Shown in pieces: positions 23,652 through 36,336 of a stretch of 64,000 nt of DNA. Where the stretch lies: the NCBI GenBank assembly GCA_950022295.1, contig OX465596.1, positions 128,010,501 to 128,074,500 of the forward strand, in the 5' to 3' direction. Every line of letters starts with the position of its first letter. The first letter of the stretch is position 1. Made by a program: the position numbers and the translations under genes. The notes beneath the pieces were generated by a model. The model was given only the letters and a program-made list of their open reading frames with translations, searched no databases and had not been told where the DNA came from. The stretch comes from Bromus sterilis. Taxonomy: Eukaryota; Streptophyta; Magnoliopsida; Poales; Poaceae.

Positions 23652-26600
23652 TGTGACGCCCCCAAAATCAGACCGTGTACAGTAATCATACACGCAAGGT
23701 ACACGATCGAGATCAGGGACTCACGGTGAGATATCACAACACAACTCTACAAATAAAATAATACAAGCTGTTTAATACAAGCCAGGTGCCACGAGCGCTC
23801 GAATACAACAGCTCGAGAGCACAAAGTCAGTGGAAGCAATAGTATCTGAGTACAGACACAATGATACAAGGTTGCCTTAAGAAGGCTAGCACAAATAACA
23901 ACAGATCGAAAAGGCGAGGCCTCCTGCCTGGGAACCTCCAAGCTACTCCTGGTCACCGGGGAACTGGACGTCATAGAAGGCATCAGGGATCTTCACGTTG
24001 CGGTGGTAGACATCGGGGATCTCCTACTCCTGGACTCCAACGTCGACTGCAGCGGCCGATCAGGCAAAACAGTAAAGGAAATAAAGCAGGGTGAGTATCT
24101 AGTATACCCGCGAGACTTACGTCCGCTACTAAGCATTATGCATTGTATCAACGGAAAGAAGAGGCTGTATATAGTAGACTGCAAGATAGAAATCAGAATA
24201 AGGGTAAGAAGCTAGGCCTATCGAAGACTAGCATCTTCCGACGATGTCTTGCAGCATGAGGTAAGAACCAGCCAACAGTTAATATAACAGTAATGAAAGT
24301 AACAATGCAGCAGAAGTTGCTGCAGCATTGTATAATAATAAGTTGTAATAATTAACAATGCCTCCGAGTTCACGTCCTCGACATCCCCGCGAGGAAGAAA
24401 ACTCGGAACCATACAGTTTAATAGTAATAGTTTCTAGTGTTAAGATCCAGCTACCGTGGACACGGCTATCCGAATAGATTAATCTTCCCTGCAGGGGTGC
24501 ACTGGCGTGACTCTACGACGCTCGGATCTCCATGGTGGTCGGAACCTTGTTAGGGAACGCTCCACCAAAGATATCTGACACAAAGTAGCCCATCCTTCGG
24601 CAATCAACAAAGAGGTCATCCGTCGGACTATATCCTATGTACGCCGGGCTTTGCACCCTAACCCGATCGTACTCCTGTATGGTGCGTGACTGGCCGGTGA
24701 AGCAAAATCAAAGCAAATAGAAAAACACCGCTCGAGAAAGAGAAGACAACACCACTTCCCGGCAATCAGCCCGCGGTACTGCTGACGTCTGAAGACCCTC
24801 GAACGAGACTACGATGAAGGGGAGCCCACACTCCTCGTCCCACGTGTAGGTAGTGCGTACAAGCCAAAAAGGCTACTCAAGACATCCGCCGAACCATTTA
24901 GCATTTTAATTAACCTGCGTGACAACCGTTATCGTTGCCCCGACTTAACCGACCCGCGGTCAACGACAGCAGTCAGGTCCACCAGTACATCGGTGCCTGC
25001 CCTGTCGTCCCACCAAGTCACTGCGGTTACCAACAAGGTGAACCGTCTCTGTACCTTGTCTCGCGTGTGCTCTTGGTAGAGCTCGACTTTCATGGTTTTG
25101 GTAACTCTCGCGAGATACGAGCAGGGGCCAAGCACGCCAGTAACGTCGGTCGTACCCTCCCTGTCGTTCCCGACGCAATACCTCTCGCGGGCACCGTTGG
25201 GTCGCCCGACTTTCTTATCTTTAAGGACAACCGTTTCTCAGGTACCTAGAGCGGCTATACAGAGTCAACAACGAGTGAAGGTACGAGGATTACTCCTCGG
25301 TAGCTCCACTTGAAGGTGGCTCGGCAGAACCGAGCTAGGGGGCCTTAGGCGGTGTCTGCATGGTACCGTACCTGTTACAGTTGATATATCGTATCCGTGT
25401 TCACTCCCAGAGTGTCCACGGCCCGCTATATAATCCTAGCTAACAATGCGCAGGGCTCACTGCAGAATAATGCATAAGTAATAATAGGCAGCATAGGATA
25501 AGGGAAAGGTACATCAAGAAGCAACAAAAACATGCTATGCAGTTGAATAGGATTGTAATCGCAGCAGCAGCAGTAACAATGCCTAGTGCAAGAAATGTAC
25601 GGAAAGATAGGTGATATCTGGGGAAGAGAATGGATCTGCTTGCCTGGAAGCTCGACGGTAGAGGTACGGTCGTCGACGAAATACTCGATCACAGGGGCAT
25701 CGGCCTCGGTCGTCGGGACTACCGGACAATAAGAGAGGGGGGAGAAACAATAAATACACAACAATAATAGCAATACAAATACAAGACATGGAAAACGCAG
25801 TGCAAAGTGTTAGGCTCGGAGCGGGAATTCATCCGGGGATGAAATACCGGCTCCGGGGTAATTACCGGACAGGGTGTCTGGAGGGGGAAGGGTTCATGCC
25901 GGAGGTTCCGTGGACATCCGACAAATGTATGGAGGGTGTATCCGTGTTAGTTGATCCATTCTGAACAACTTTCGTGTTGGGAATAAATTCATCCGGATAC
26001 TTTTACGGTATCGGGCAATTATCGGACAGACGGTCCGGAGGGGGGATGTCGATGTTCGTTGTGTTAGAGGGGTGTGGTGGGTATACGGATAGTGTATCCG
26101 TATTCGTTATATTTTTCTGATGAATTTTGATGTATAAAGTTGTTTGATCTGATTTACGGTTTATTTTATATGATTTTTCAAAGCTTTTAAATCATAAAAA
26201 AAAAGGATTTTATGATTTTGTTTTATTAATAAAATCCAACCTTATCCAGAACCTTATCCACAACAGTGTTGACAGGGTGGACCCACATGTCATACACAGA
26301 GGCATTTAACTCATTTTATTTAAATCAAAATTATCAGAGGGCCCACATGTCATTCTCTGCCACTAAACTAAATTCATTTTACTTATTAAACTGACAGTGG
26401 GGCCAGGCTGTCAGACTCACAGTGACTTAACTATCTGTTTAAAATAACTAATAGGCGGTGGGGGCCACATGTCATTCACAGGGGGGTATATTTAACTTAA
26501 TTTTTGTTAACAGTTTATTAAGGGGGGGTTTGGGCCCCACCTGTCATGGACTAGCCAGGGGGTTAGTGGACCTAACGGGGGATTACCCCTGGCCTGCTCA

Positions 26601-28167
26601 CGGCGTGCCCAAGCCGGCGACAGAGGTACTGCGGGGAGGCCATTCCGGCCAGGGCACGGCGGGGTGAGCGGGGCCGTGGCCACCTGCGGCCAGAGCGCGG
26701 CCAGAGTGCACCCGGGGCGCACACGAGCAGCCGCAACACGTGGTCACGCCCATGGCGGACGGCGGCGAGCACGGGCTCCATGCTCCGGCGATGAAGCGAG
26801 ACGGGGAGATAGGGGGGCGATGCGACGGCTCACGGGGGATGTAGGGGAGAGGTCGCGGTGGGCATGGGGGTCGCCGGAGTAGCTGTGCGGGGCGAGGGCC
26901 GCGGCGGCCGTGGTGGTGGAGGAGGCGCGATTCGCCGCACCAGGGAGTACTCCGGCTCGATTCCGGGCTTGAGACGATGAAGACGGCGACGGGGAGCCTC
27001 CCGGACACGACGAAGTGGCCCGTGGCGGCCGCTGGCCGCGACGACGGCGGTGGTACGGCGACGGCCGTGGGGCGGCTCCTGCACGAGGAGACAGAGATGA
27101 GGGAGGAGGCAGCGCGAGGGGGGAGAGGACACTGGCGGCTAGGGTTTGCACAGTGGGGGGGGGGCTCGGCTTATAGCTCACCGGGGGCTTCGGATGCCTG
27201 CCACGGCGGAGGCCGACGCCGTGGCTGCCACGATGCGTGACACGCACGGAGAAGAACAGGGGGAGGTGGGGAACGGTTGGGGGGTGGCCGGTTGGGCTTG
27301 CTGGGCTGGTGGCCCAGGGGGGAAGGGAGGGGGGTGGGCCTCGCCCCTAAGCGGTAGTTAGGACTGTTTTGTTTTTCTTCTTTTTTTAATTTTCTATTCT
27401 GTATTTTCCCTTTAGCATTTTTTGTTAATGCTTAGGAAATTTTGTTAAACACGAAAACATCTCTAAAAATAATGTGGCACCATAGGCCAGTGCCACCAAA
27501 AGGTTTGGGAAATAAATAAATCATTAGTTTTTTATATAATCATTAAATGATTACTTGGTGTTGATTTACTACTGTTTTTATTTAATTTAAATGCTTAGGC
27601 ATTTTTGTTAAGCATGGTAGTTGCTCCAAAATTATTGTTATATAACATACGAAGGATACCGAGGGTATGGGGATTATATAAAACCATTTTGTATTATATT
27701 TAAATGATAATTGATTAAAGTGGCCATTGGAGCTACTGTTTTTACTTGTTCCAATTATTTGATGGCACAATAAGTCCCAATACAAACATGGAAGTGATCC
27801 ATTCAATATTTGTGAATTTATAAAAGTAGTTGGACAATTTTCGGGCAAAGTTTATTTGCCACTTGTTTTTATGATCCAGAGCAAGAAGGGGGGTTTGGAC
27901 TTTGATTTTTATGATGATGATCAAGGCACCCTTGGCACATGTTTTATTGATATCCACCATTATGATACAGAACATGATCAACTGCAAAGTTTGATCAGGG
28001 CATGATGGGTACATTGGATTCAATACCTCCTTCATGATCTGAAGATTAACAAAAACCAAAATTTTGATCAAGGCGAGTTTGAGAAACAGAGATTATTAAC
28101 AGTGATTAGCAACAGTAATCCAGATTACTGTAGTTGATTACTGTAGCGTGACACCCGGGGTGTTACA
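23652..28167 (-). repeat. E3 3' LTR (left)
   Basis: Minus-sense features are a TATA-like box at 27171-27178, followed by AAACCCTAG-type leader sequence, a GC-rich block (26600-27250), an array of about five degenerate 60-65-bp units headed by a GGGCCCACATGTCA-like core (26270-26560), and the conserved LTR block at 24452-24502. Proline- and arginine-rich open frames in the GC-rich block vary in length and content between LTR copies and are not called genes. Confidence 0.88.
27171..27178 (-). promoter_or_regulatory. E3 LTR TATA-like box
   Basis: On the minus strand the sequence reads AGCTATAAGCC, followed within 50 bp by CAAACCCTAGCCGCC, a common plant leader sequence. Equivalent boxes are at 32091-32098 and 38276-38283. 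Confidence 0.5.
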
Positions 28168-28536
28168 AATCTCCACCACTACAAAGAATTCTCGTCCCGA
28201 GAATTAAATGTAGGGCAAGGGGTAAGGTTTCAGTTTCGTATTCTAACGAGTCTTTTGGTTGTTGTTTCCCTTCTCGATGAAGTCAATCCTTCCCGTTGAA
28301 GTCTTCATTTCTCCGCTTCGGTGCATCTCGACGAGTTGTTATCCTTTCTTCAGGGACTTCATCATACTTACGAATAGGATAGGAGAATTTTTTTAAGGGT
28401 GTTGGACCGGTACAAGGTTAATCAGCCAAGGTCGTCTGAGGGAATGGGGTACAAAGTATCTTACGAGTTAAGCTCAAGGAGACACATCGAGAGAAACAAA
28501 ATAAGGTGTGAAAGTTTTCAGGCTCTGATACCAACT
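28168..28536 (-). other. E3 interior (369 bp)
   Basis: In element sense it runs from the primer site to a polypurine-like stretch (GTAGTGGTGGAGATT, complement of 28168-28182). CTCGTCCCGAG at 28191-28201 corresponds to the post-pol GGGACGAG motif also seen in E2. There is no gag or pol. Confidence 0.8.
28521..28533 (-). promoter_or_regulatory. E3 primer-binding site (initiator tRNA-Met)
   Basis: The minus strand reads TGGTATCAGAGCC, three bases from the end of the 5' LTR. Confidence 0.88.
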
Positions 28537-31500
28537 TGTGACGCCCCCAAAATCAGACCGTGTACAGTAATCGTACACGCATGGTACACGATCAAGATCA
28601 GGGACTCATGGTGAGATATCACAACACAACTCTACAAATAAAATAATACAAGCTGTTTAATACAAGCCAGGGGCCACGAGGGCTCGAATACAACAGCTCG
28701 AGAGCACAAAGTCAGTGGAAGCAATAGTATCTGAGTACAGACACAATGATACAAGGTTGCCTTAAGAAGGCTAGCACAAATAACAACAGATCGAAAAGGC
28801 GAGGCCTCCTGCCTGGGAACCTCCAAGCTACTCCTGGTCAACGGGGAACTCGACGTCGTAGAAGGCATCGGGGATCTTCACGTTGCGGTGGTCGACATCG
28901 GGGATCTCCTACTCCTGGACTCCAACGTCGACTGCAGCGGCCGATCAGGCAAAACAGTAAAGGAAATAAAGCAGGGTGAGTATCTAGTATACCCGCGAGA
29001 CTTACGTCCGCTACTAAGCATTATGAATTGTATCAATGGAAAGAAGAGGATGTATATAGTGGACTGCAAGATAGAAATCAGAATAAGGGTAAGAAGCTAG
29101 GCCTATCGAAAACTAGCATCTTCCGACGATGTCTTGCAGCATGAGGTAAGAACCAGCCAACAGTTAATATAACAGTAATGAAAGTAACAATGCAGCAGAA
29201 GTTGCTGCAGCATTGTATAATAATAAGTTGTAATAATTAACAATGCCTCCGAGTTCACCTCTCGACATCCCCGCGAGGAAGAAAACCCGGAACCATATAG
29301 TTTAATAGTAATAGTTTCTAGTGGTAAGATCCAGCTTCAGCATAAAGCGTCCTCTTACCGTGGAAACGGCTATTCGAATATATTACTCTTCCCTGCAGGG
29401 GTGCACTGGCGTGACTCTACGACGCTCGGATCTCCAGGGTGGCGGGAACCTTGTTAGGGAACGCACCATCAAAGCTATCCGACACAAAGTAGCCCATCCT
29501 TCGACAATCAACAGAGAGGTCATCCGCCGGACTATATCCTGTGTACGCCAGGCTTTGGACCCTAACCCGAACGTACTCCTGCACGGTGCGTGACTGGCCG
29601 GTGAAGCAAAATGAAAGCAAATACAAAAACACCGCTCGATCAAGAGAAGACAACACCACTTCCCGGAAATCAGCCCGCGATACTGCTGACGTCTGAAGAC
29701 CCTCGAACGAGACTACGATGCAGGGGAGCCCACACTCCTCGTCCCACGTGTAGGTAGTGCGTACAAGCCAAAAAGGCTACTCAAGACATACGCCGAACCA
29801 TTTAGCATTTTAATTAACCTGCGTGACAACCGTTATCGTTGCCTCGACTTAACCGACCCGCGGTCAACGACAGCAGTCAGGTCCACCAATACATCGGTGC
29901 CTGCCCTGTCGTCCCACCAAGTCACTATGGTTACCAAAAAGGTGAACCGTCTCGTTACCTTGTCTCGCGTGTTCTCTTGGTAGAGCTCGACTTTCGTGGT
30001 TTTGGTAACTCTCGCGAGATACGAGCAGGGGCCAAGCACGCCAGTAACGTCGGTCGTACCCTCCCTGTCGTTCCCGACGCAATACCTCTCGCGGCACCGT
30101 TGGGTCACCCGACTTTCTTACCTTTAAGGACAACCGTTGCTCAGGTACCTAGAGCGGCTATACAGAGTCAACAACGAGTGAAGGTACGAGGATTACTCCT
30201 CGGTAGCTCCACTTGAAGGTGGCTCAGCAGAGCCGAGCTAGGGGGCCTTAGGCGGTGTCTGCATTGTACCGTACCTGTTACAGTTGATATATCGTATCCG
30301 TGTTCACTCCCAGAGTGTCCACGGTCCGCTATATAATCCTAGCTAACAATGCGCAGGGCTCACTGCTGAATAATGCATAAGTAATAATAGGAAGCATAGG
30401 ATAAGGGAAAGGTACATCAAGGGGCAACAAAAACATGCTATGAAGTTGAATAGGATTGTAATCGTAGCAGCATCAGTAACAATGCCTAGTGCAAGAAATG
30501 TACGGAAAGATAGGTGATATCTGGGGAAGAGAATGGCTCTGCTTGCCTGGAAGCTCGACGGTAGAGGTACGGTCGTCGATGAAGTAGTCGATCACAGGGG
30601 CATCGGCCTCGGTCGTCGAGACTACCGGACAATTAGAGAGGGGGGAGAAACAATAAATACACAACAATAATAGCAATACAAATACAAGACATGGAAAACG
30701 CAATGTAAACAGGGTTCTAACGCAGTGCAAAGTGTTAGGCTCGGAGCGGGAATTCATCCGGGGATGAAATACCGGCTCCGGGGTAATTACCGGACAGGGT
30801 GTCCGGAGGGGGAAGGGTTCATGCTGGAGGTGTCGTGGACATCCGACAAATGTATGGAGGGCGTATTCGTGTTAGTTAATCCATTCTGAACAACTTTCGT
30901 GTTCGGAATAAATTCATCCGGATACTTTTACGGTATCGGGCAATTATCGGACAGACGGTCCGGAGGGGGGGATGTCGATGTTCGTTGTGTTAGAGGGGTG
31001 TTGTTGGTATACGGATAGTGTATCCATATTAGTTATATTTTTCTGATCAATTTTGATGTATAAAGTTGTTTGATCTAAGTTACGGTTTATTTTATATGAT
31101 TTTTCAAAGCTTTTAAATCATTAAAAAAAGGATTTTCTGATTTTCTTTTATCAATAAAATCCAACCTTATCCAGAACCTTATCCACAACAGTGCTGACAG
31201 GGTGGACCCACATGTCATACACAGAGGCATTTAACTCATTTTATTTAAATCAAAATTATCAGAGGGCCCACATGTCATTCTCTGCCACTAAACTAAATTC
31301 ATTTTATTTATTAAACTGACAATGGGGCCAGGCTGTCAGCCTCACAGTGACTTAACTATCTGTTTAAAATAACTAATAGGCGGTGGGGGCCACATGTCAT
31401 TCACAGGGGGGGGTATATTTAACTTAATTTTTGTTAACAGTTTATTAAGGGGGGGTTTGGGCCCCACCTGTCATGGACTAGCCAGGGGGTTAGTGGACCT

Positions 31501-33085
31501 AATGGGGGATTACCCCTGGCCTGCTCACGGCGTGCCCACGCCGGCGACAGAGGTATGGCGGGGAGGCCATTCCGGACAGGGCACGGCGGGGTAAGCGGGG
31601 CGCATGCCCATACGGAGCGAGGCCAGAGTGCACCCGGGGCGCACACGAGCAGCCGCAACACGCGCTCACGTCCATGGTGGACGGCGGCGAGCACGGGCTC
31701 CGTGCTCCGGCGATGAAGCGAGACGGGGAGATAGGGGGGGCGATGCGACGGCTCACGGGGGATGTAGGGGAGAGTTCGCGGTGGGCGTGGGGGTCACCGG
31801 AGTAGCTGTGCGGGGCGAGGGCCGCGGCGGCCGTGGTGGTGGAGGAGGCGCGACTCTCCGCACCAGGGAGTACTCCGGCTCGATTCCGGGCTTGAGACGA
31901 TGAAGACGGCGACGGGGAGCCTCCCGGACACGACGGAGTGGCCCGTGGCGGCCGCTGGCCGCGACGACGGCGGTGGTACGGCGACGGCCGTGGGGTGGCT
32001 CCTGCGCGAGGAGACAGAGACGAGGGAGGAGGCAGCGCGAGGGGGGAGAGGACACTGGCGGCTAGGGTTTGCGCAGTGGGGGGGCTCGGCTTATAGCTCA
32101 CTGGGGCTTCGGATGCCTGCCACGGCGGAGGCCGACGCCGTGGCTTCCACGATGCGTGACACGCACAGAGAAGAACAGGGGGAGGTGGGGAACGGTTGGG
32201 GGGTGGCCGGTTGGGCTTGCTGGGCTGGTGGCCCAGGGGGGAAGGAAGGGGGGTGGGCTTCGCCCCTAAGCGGTAGTTAGGACTGTTTTGTTTTTCTTCT
32301 TTTTTAATTTTCTATTCTGTATTTTCTCTTTAGCATTTTTTGTAAATGCTTAGGAAATTTTGTTAAACACGAAAACATCTCTAAAAATAATGTGGCACCA
32401 CAGGCCAGTGCCACCAAAAGGTTTGGGAAATAAATAAATCATTAGTTTTTTATATAATCATTAAATGATTACTTGGTGTTGATTTACTACTGTTTTTATT
32501 TAATTTAAATGCTTAGGCATTTTTGTTAAGCATGGTAGTTGCTCCAAAATTATTGTTATATAACATACGAAGGATACCGAGAGTATGGGGATTATATAAA
32601 ACCATTTTGTATTATATTTAAATGATAATTGATTAAAGTGGCCATTGGAGCTACTGTTTTTATTTGTTCCAATTATTTGATGGCACAATAAGTCCCAATA
32701 CAAACATGGAAGTGATCCATTGAATATTTGTGAATTTATAAAAGTAGTTGGACAATTTTTGGGCAAAGTTTATTTGCCACTTGTTTTTATGATCCAGAGC
32801 AAGAAGGGGGGTTTGGACTTTGATTTTTATGATGATGATCAAGGCACCCTTGGCACATGGTTTATTGATATCCACCATTATGATACAGAACATGATCAAC
32901 TGCAAAGTTTGGTCAGGGCATGATGGGTACATTGGATTCAATACCTGCTTCATGATCTGAAGATTAACAAAAACCAAAATTTTGATCAAGGCCAGTTTGA
33001 GCAACAGAGATTATTAACAGTGATTAGCAACAGTAATCCTGATTACTGTAGTTGATTACTGTAGCGTGACACCCGAGGTGTTACA
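28537..33085 (-). repeat. E3 5' LTR (right)
   Basis: It has the same layout as the left LTR. The conserved block is at 29356-29406, the unit array at 31195-31490, the GC-rich block at 31500-32270 and the TATA-like box at 32091-32098. Its portion from about 30149 onward is included in the tandem duplication. Confidence 0.9.
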
Positions 33086-35961
33086 CATCGCATGGCAAAC
33101 AATGTTGTCCCAAACGGGGTACAACTGTCTCAATCAGGGACTAAGATCAATTTAACCAAACCGTCTTTCAAGACAATCGCCGCCTATCAGGCCAGGGTAC
33201 CGCGCGCGCATAGCATTCCCTCCTTGGTGAAACGCATAAGAGATCCCACCGATAGACCGAATAAGGGCCTTACCATACAGGCAATTGTGGCTGCACTGAT
33301 AAGTATCAGGTGCAACATGACAATCTATAGGTCATAATCTTATCAATGCATGCAGAACAATCCAAGGTACGGTTACGATCATATCATAATGTACACAATC
33401 ACTTGTTAATCAGCTTATTCATGTTCAGATGATAACATGCAACCTAGTAAGATTGTCCACATGACAAGCATTACAAAGTGATAGCATATTCCAAGTATTC
33501 CAAAGCTTGTCGAGCACGGGCATAAAATTATCCAAAGATAATGCACGATGATAAACCAGTCAAAGTTTTACGCGGGTGCAAAAGAAGTGTGGCTTGCCTT
33601 TCACCAGAGGAGTGTGAAATACTCCAGGTCATGACGACAAATAAATCCCTGCAAAATATATTTAAATGGCAAAAAGGAATTTATCACATAAAGGTTTTCT
33701 TTTGATCAACAAAAATCAATAGAACATCATGGCATGAAACCTATGCCAAAATGAAGAGGGGCTCAAGATAAAAATAGTGCAAAAAGAATCAACTCCATTG
33801 GACTTGTGGTTTAGAAGATATACATGGTCAAAATGGAATTTTAAAAATGATTAAAAATCAATTTTGGAAATTGGGGGGGGGGGGGGGTGACGTCGATGAC
33901 GTATTTCGGGAATACGCTTACACTTGAAAATGGTTCGGGTGGGCTAGGGGTGGCTGACATGTGGGGTCAGGTTGGCAGCTTTAGAAGGGGGAGAGGGAAA
34001 CAAAGCACGGGGCTCACTGGCGACTAGGTTTCTTCGGCGGGGGGGGGGGGGGGGGGCTCGGCTGGGGCTGGGACCGATGCAGGGTGGTCGGGAGCAACAC
34101 GACGGTTACACCCGTACCCATGGCTCATCAAATGGTGGTCGGACGGGGAGGGGAAGCCCTTCTCGGCGGCGACAGATGGCGGAGCTCACCGGACCTAGAC
34201 TCAGTAGTTGATTCCGGCCACGATTCGCCCGAGGCAAGGTCGGGGAAGGTGCAGGGGAACTAGGGGAGTCTGGCGGTGGCGGTGGCAAGGCTAGGGGCTC
34301 ACTTGAGTGGCCGGGATTCTTTTGCAACAGAGCGGCGGAGTTGGTGGCCGGAGTTGAAGAAGAAGAGCTCTCGTGGCTCGTTTGCAAGAGCTAGAATGCG
34401 ATTGGGGAGTGGGGGAGTGGGCTGGTGCAGAGAGCGGGAGGGGGAGAGCTCCTTTTATAAGGGGGGGGGATTCCAAGCCGGGCGGCGACAAGAGGTCGCG
34501 GCCATGGCGATGTGGTGAGGTGGTCGTGATCAGTTTCTTCGGGAGGGCTCTAGAGGCTACAGTGGAGGCGCACGCGTGAGCAGAGCATTGCTCATAGCAG
34601 GGGGCAAGTCATGGCGACAGGGACGTGACACGACCACTGTGCCAGTCGTGTTTTTGCTGAAGGCGGCCTGCAGGCCAAAGCCGTGTGGCACGGCAGGACA
34701 CGGGGACGGGGCCAAGGGCGGCCTGTAGTGCGAAGGCGATGCGTCGGGTGCCCTCGGGGCGTGCCCAGAGCATGTCGGCTGCATGCCAGATCACGTCCAC
34801 CACATAGACTGGTGCACTGGGTGGGTTTTCTTCAAGTTCCAGGTTGTCCAGGAGCTTATCCTCTCATCCCTGAGAACTGTGATGTCTTGGTCTGGTCAAG
34901 GGAGGCTACAGGGTGAGCTTATCTTCAAGCCAAAGTTTGCTGCATCAAACTTTGGGAAGAGGCCATGGTCAAAGTGTCAATAGTGAGTGGGCGCAAGGTT
35001 TTCAACTAGCTATGTTCTTGGAAGAACTAGCTTACTGGGAAGTTCTAGCCCAATTGGCCAAAGGAATTCTGTACTTCCTTTGTAAAGCACCAAATGGACC
35101 AGAAACTTGCATTGAATCTAGCATCTCATAAGCTTGGTTTATTTGGCTGAAATTTGGTGTGGTGGGGTATTTTGGTGGTTTTCACAAGTGTGCAAAGTTT
35201 CATGACCAGTGGATGTTCCTAGCTAGTACTTGCTTCACAATGTATTGCACTGGCCGGAAAATTGATCTAGAGATTGTGATCACATGGGTAGTTGGTTTTC
35301 GCCAAAATTGGGTTTAGTGGAGTCCTTTGGGTGTGTAAATTTGCACAAAAATTTTCAACGCAAATGGGCTCTCCTATCATGCAGTTCCTTCACAGTGCCC
35401 CCTTGTTGCATACCAACTTTGGGAATTTTGCTATGGAGCTTGGCCTGTCCCCTAGGGATGAAACTTGGCATAACCTCATGATATGATCACAAGAGTATGC
35501 ACACAAAGTTTCACCAGCAATGGATAAGAGTAAATAATACTTCCTTCACAAAGTGCTATTCTGCCCCCACAGACAAATGAATTTCTCTAGGTGAAAAATC
35601 CCCTTGGGCCATGCAATGTTCTTGGAGATTTTGGTTAGAAATTGTGTCAAGGGTATGGAGTAATTATTTGGGGATTTATGGAGAAATATAAATAGGGGTT
35701 GCTTCACAATCCTCAAATGATAGGGACATTCCCTTTATTGGAGAAGGAATATATGGCTTGAATAAAAATGGGGCTTGGAGGGGTTGGATCATGGGGTGAT
35801 CCTTGGCAAGGGCTAGGGAATCAAGGGCTACTTGAGCATGGAATGAAAATATTCTGAAGTTTCAAGTCCAAAGAGTTTCTTGAAATCTAACGAAATGGAA
35901 AATCCCGAAATAAATCAGAAAATTTCTTTGGAAAGAAAGTTCCAAAATCCAGGGTGTCACA
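33086..35961 (-). repeat. E4 left LTR, piece D, to the LTR end
   Basis: This continues the LTR after E3 and ends GGGTGTCACA at 35961. In element sense the LTR starts here (TGTGACACCC). A TATA box lies on the minus strand at 34451-34460. G runs of 15, 18 and 9 are at 33873-33887, 34039-34056 and 34461-34469. The right E4 LTR lacks most of 33176-35505. Open frames on both strands around 34000-35480 repeat in copy 2 but show no recognised domain. Confidence 0.85.
34451..34460 (-). promoter_or_regulatory. E4 LTR TATA box
   Basis: TTATAAAAGG on the minus strand. In the duplicate it is at 40637-40646. Confidence 0.55.
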
Positions 35962-36336
35962 AACCTACCCCACTTAGAAAAATCTCGTCCTCGAGATTTG
36001 GTTGCTCACAGAACCAGTGAAAACATACCTCCTCAAGGAAACTTGTTACCTTTCGGGTTTCTTTGTTACCGCAGGGTGTTCGCTCGGTAGCATCCAAGAT
36101 TTTCTGGCTTAGAGGGTTTACTTCACCCAATCCATGTTTATGACTGGGGTATAAGCTTGGAGCTTTTACTCATGCTGAGATTGACTTGACAATGGGCCGG
36201 GTTATACTTCAACATGATCCTTGTGGTCAAAATGCCGAGTTGGGTGGGTATCCTTAATGGAACAGACTTGGGTATCCCCGCACTTAATGTCAATTCCAAC
36301 CGGGTGTAACCGTACAGGCTGACGGACTGGTTACTA
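35962..36336 (-). other. E4 interior next to the 3' LTR, copy 1
   Basis: In element sense this is the 3' end of the interior. AAATCTCGAGGACGAGATTT (complement near 35981-36000) matches the post-pol motif of E2 and E3, then a purine-rich tract (complement near 35962-35980) meets the LTR. It ends at the tandem junction. Confidence 0.75.

Larger units (their letters stand above)
23652..33085 (-). mobile_element. E3: LARD-like retrotransposon, minus strand, 369-bp interior
   Basis: Two LTRs (23652-28167, 4516 bp; 28537-33085, 4549 bp) read TGTGACGCCCC...GTGTTACA on the plus strand, so in element sense they start TGTAACACC. The primer site is on the minus strand at 28521-28533, next to the right LTR, which is therefore the 5' LTR. 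A perfect 5-bp target duplication CATCG flanks it (23647-23651 and 33086-33090). Between the LTRs only 369 bp remain, with no coding sequence. Confidence 0.92.
30149..36336. repeat. Tandem segmental duplication, copy 1 (about 6.19 kb)
   Basis: The block starts at CTAGAGCGGCTATACAGAG and ends at GACTGGTTACTA, and is followed head-to-tail by copy 2. It covers part of the E3 5' LTR, the CATCG duplication, E4 LTR piece D and the first 375 bp of E4 interior. The offset is 6185 bp at the start and 6188 bp at the end, with part of the difference in G-run lengths. Confidence 0.92.

Noticed and set aside
26598..27247. Long proline/arginine-rich open frames on both strands (also at 31499-32280, 37618-38466, 47570-48507, 58964-59567 and 63524-63981)
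   Set aside because: They sit in GC-rich LTR blocks, are open on several frames at once, change length and frame between copies of the same LTR, and show no known domain. They are low-stop-frequency artefacts of composition.
23652..33085. CRISPR array or bacterial mobile element
   Set aside because: The long direct repeats are LTRs with TG...CA ends, target duplications and a tRNA primer site; no spacer-repeat pattern exists anywhere in the window.
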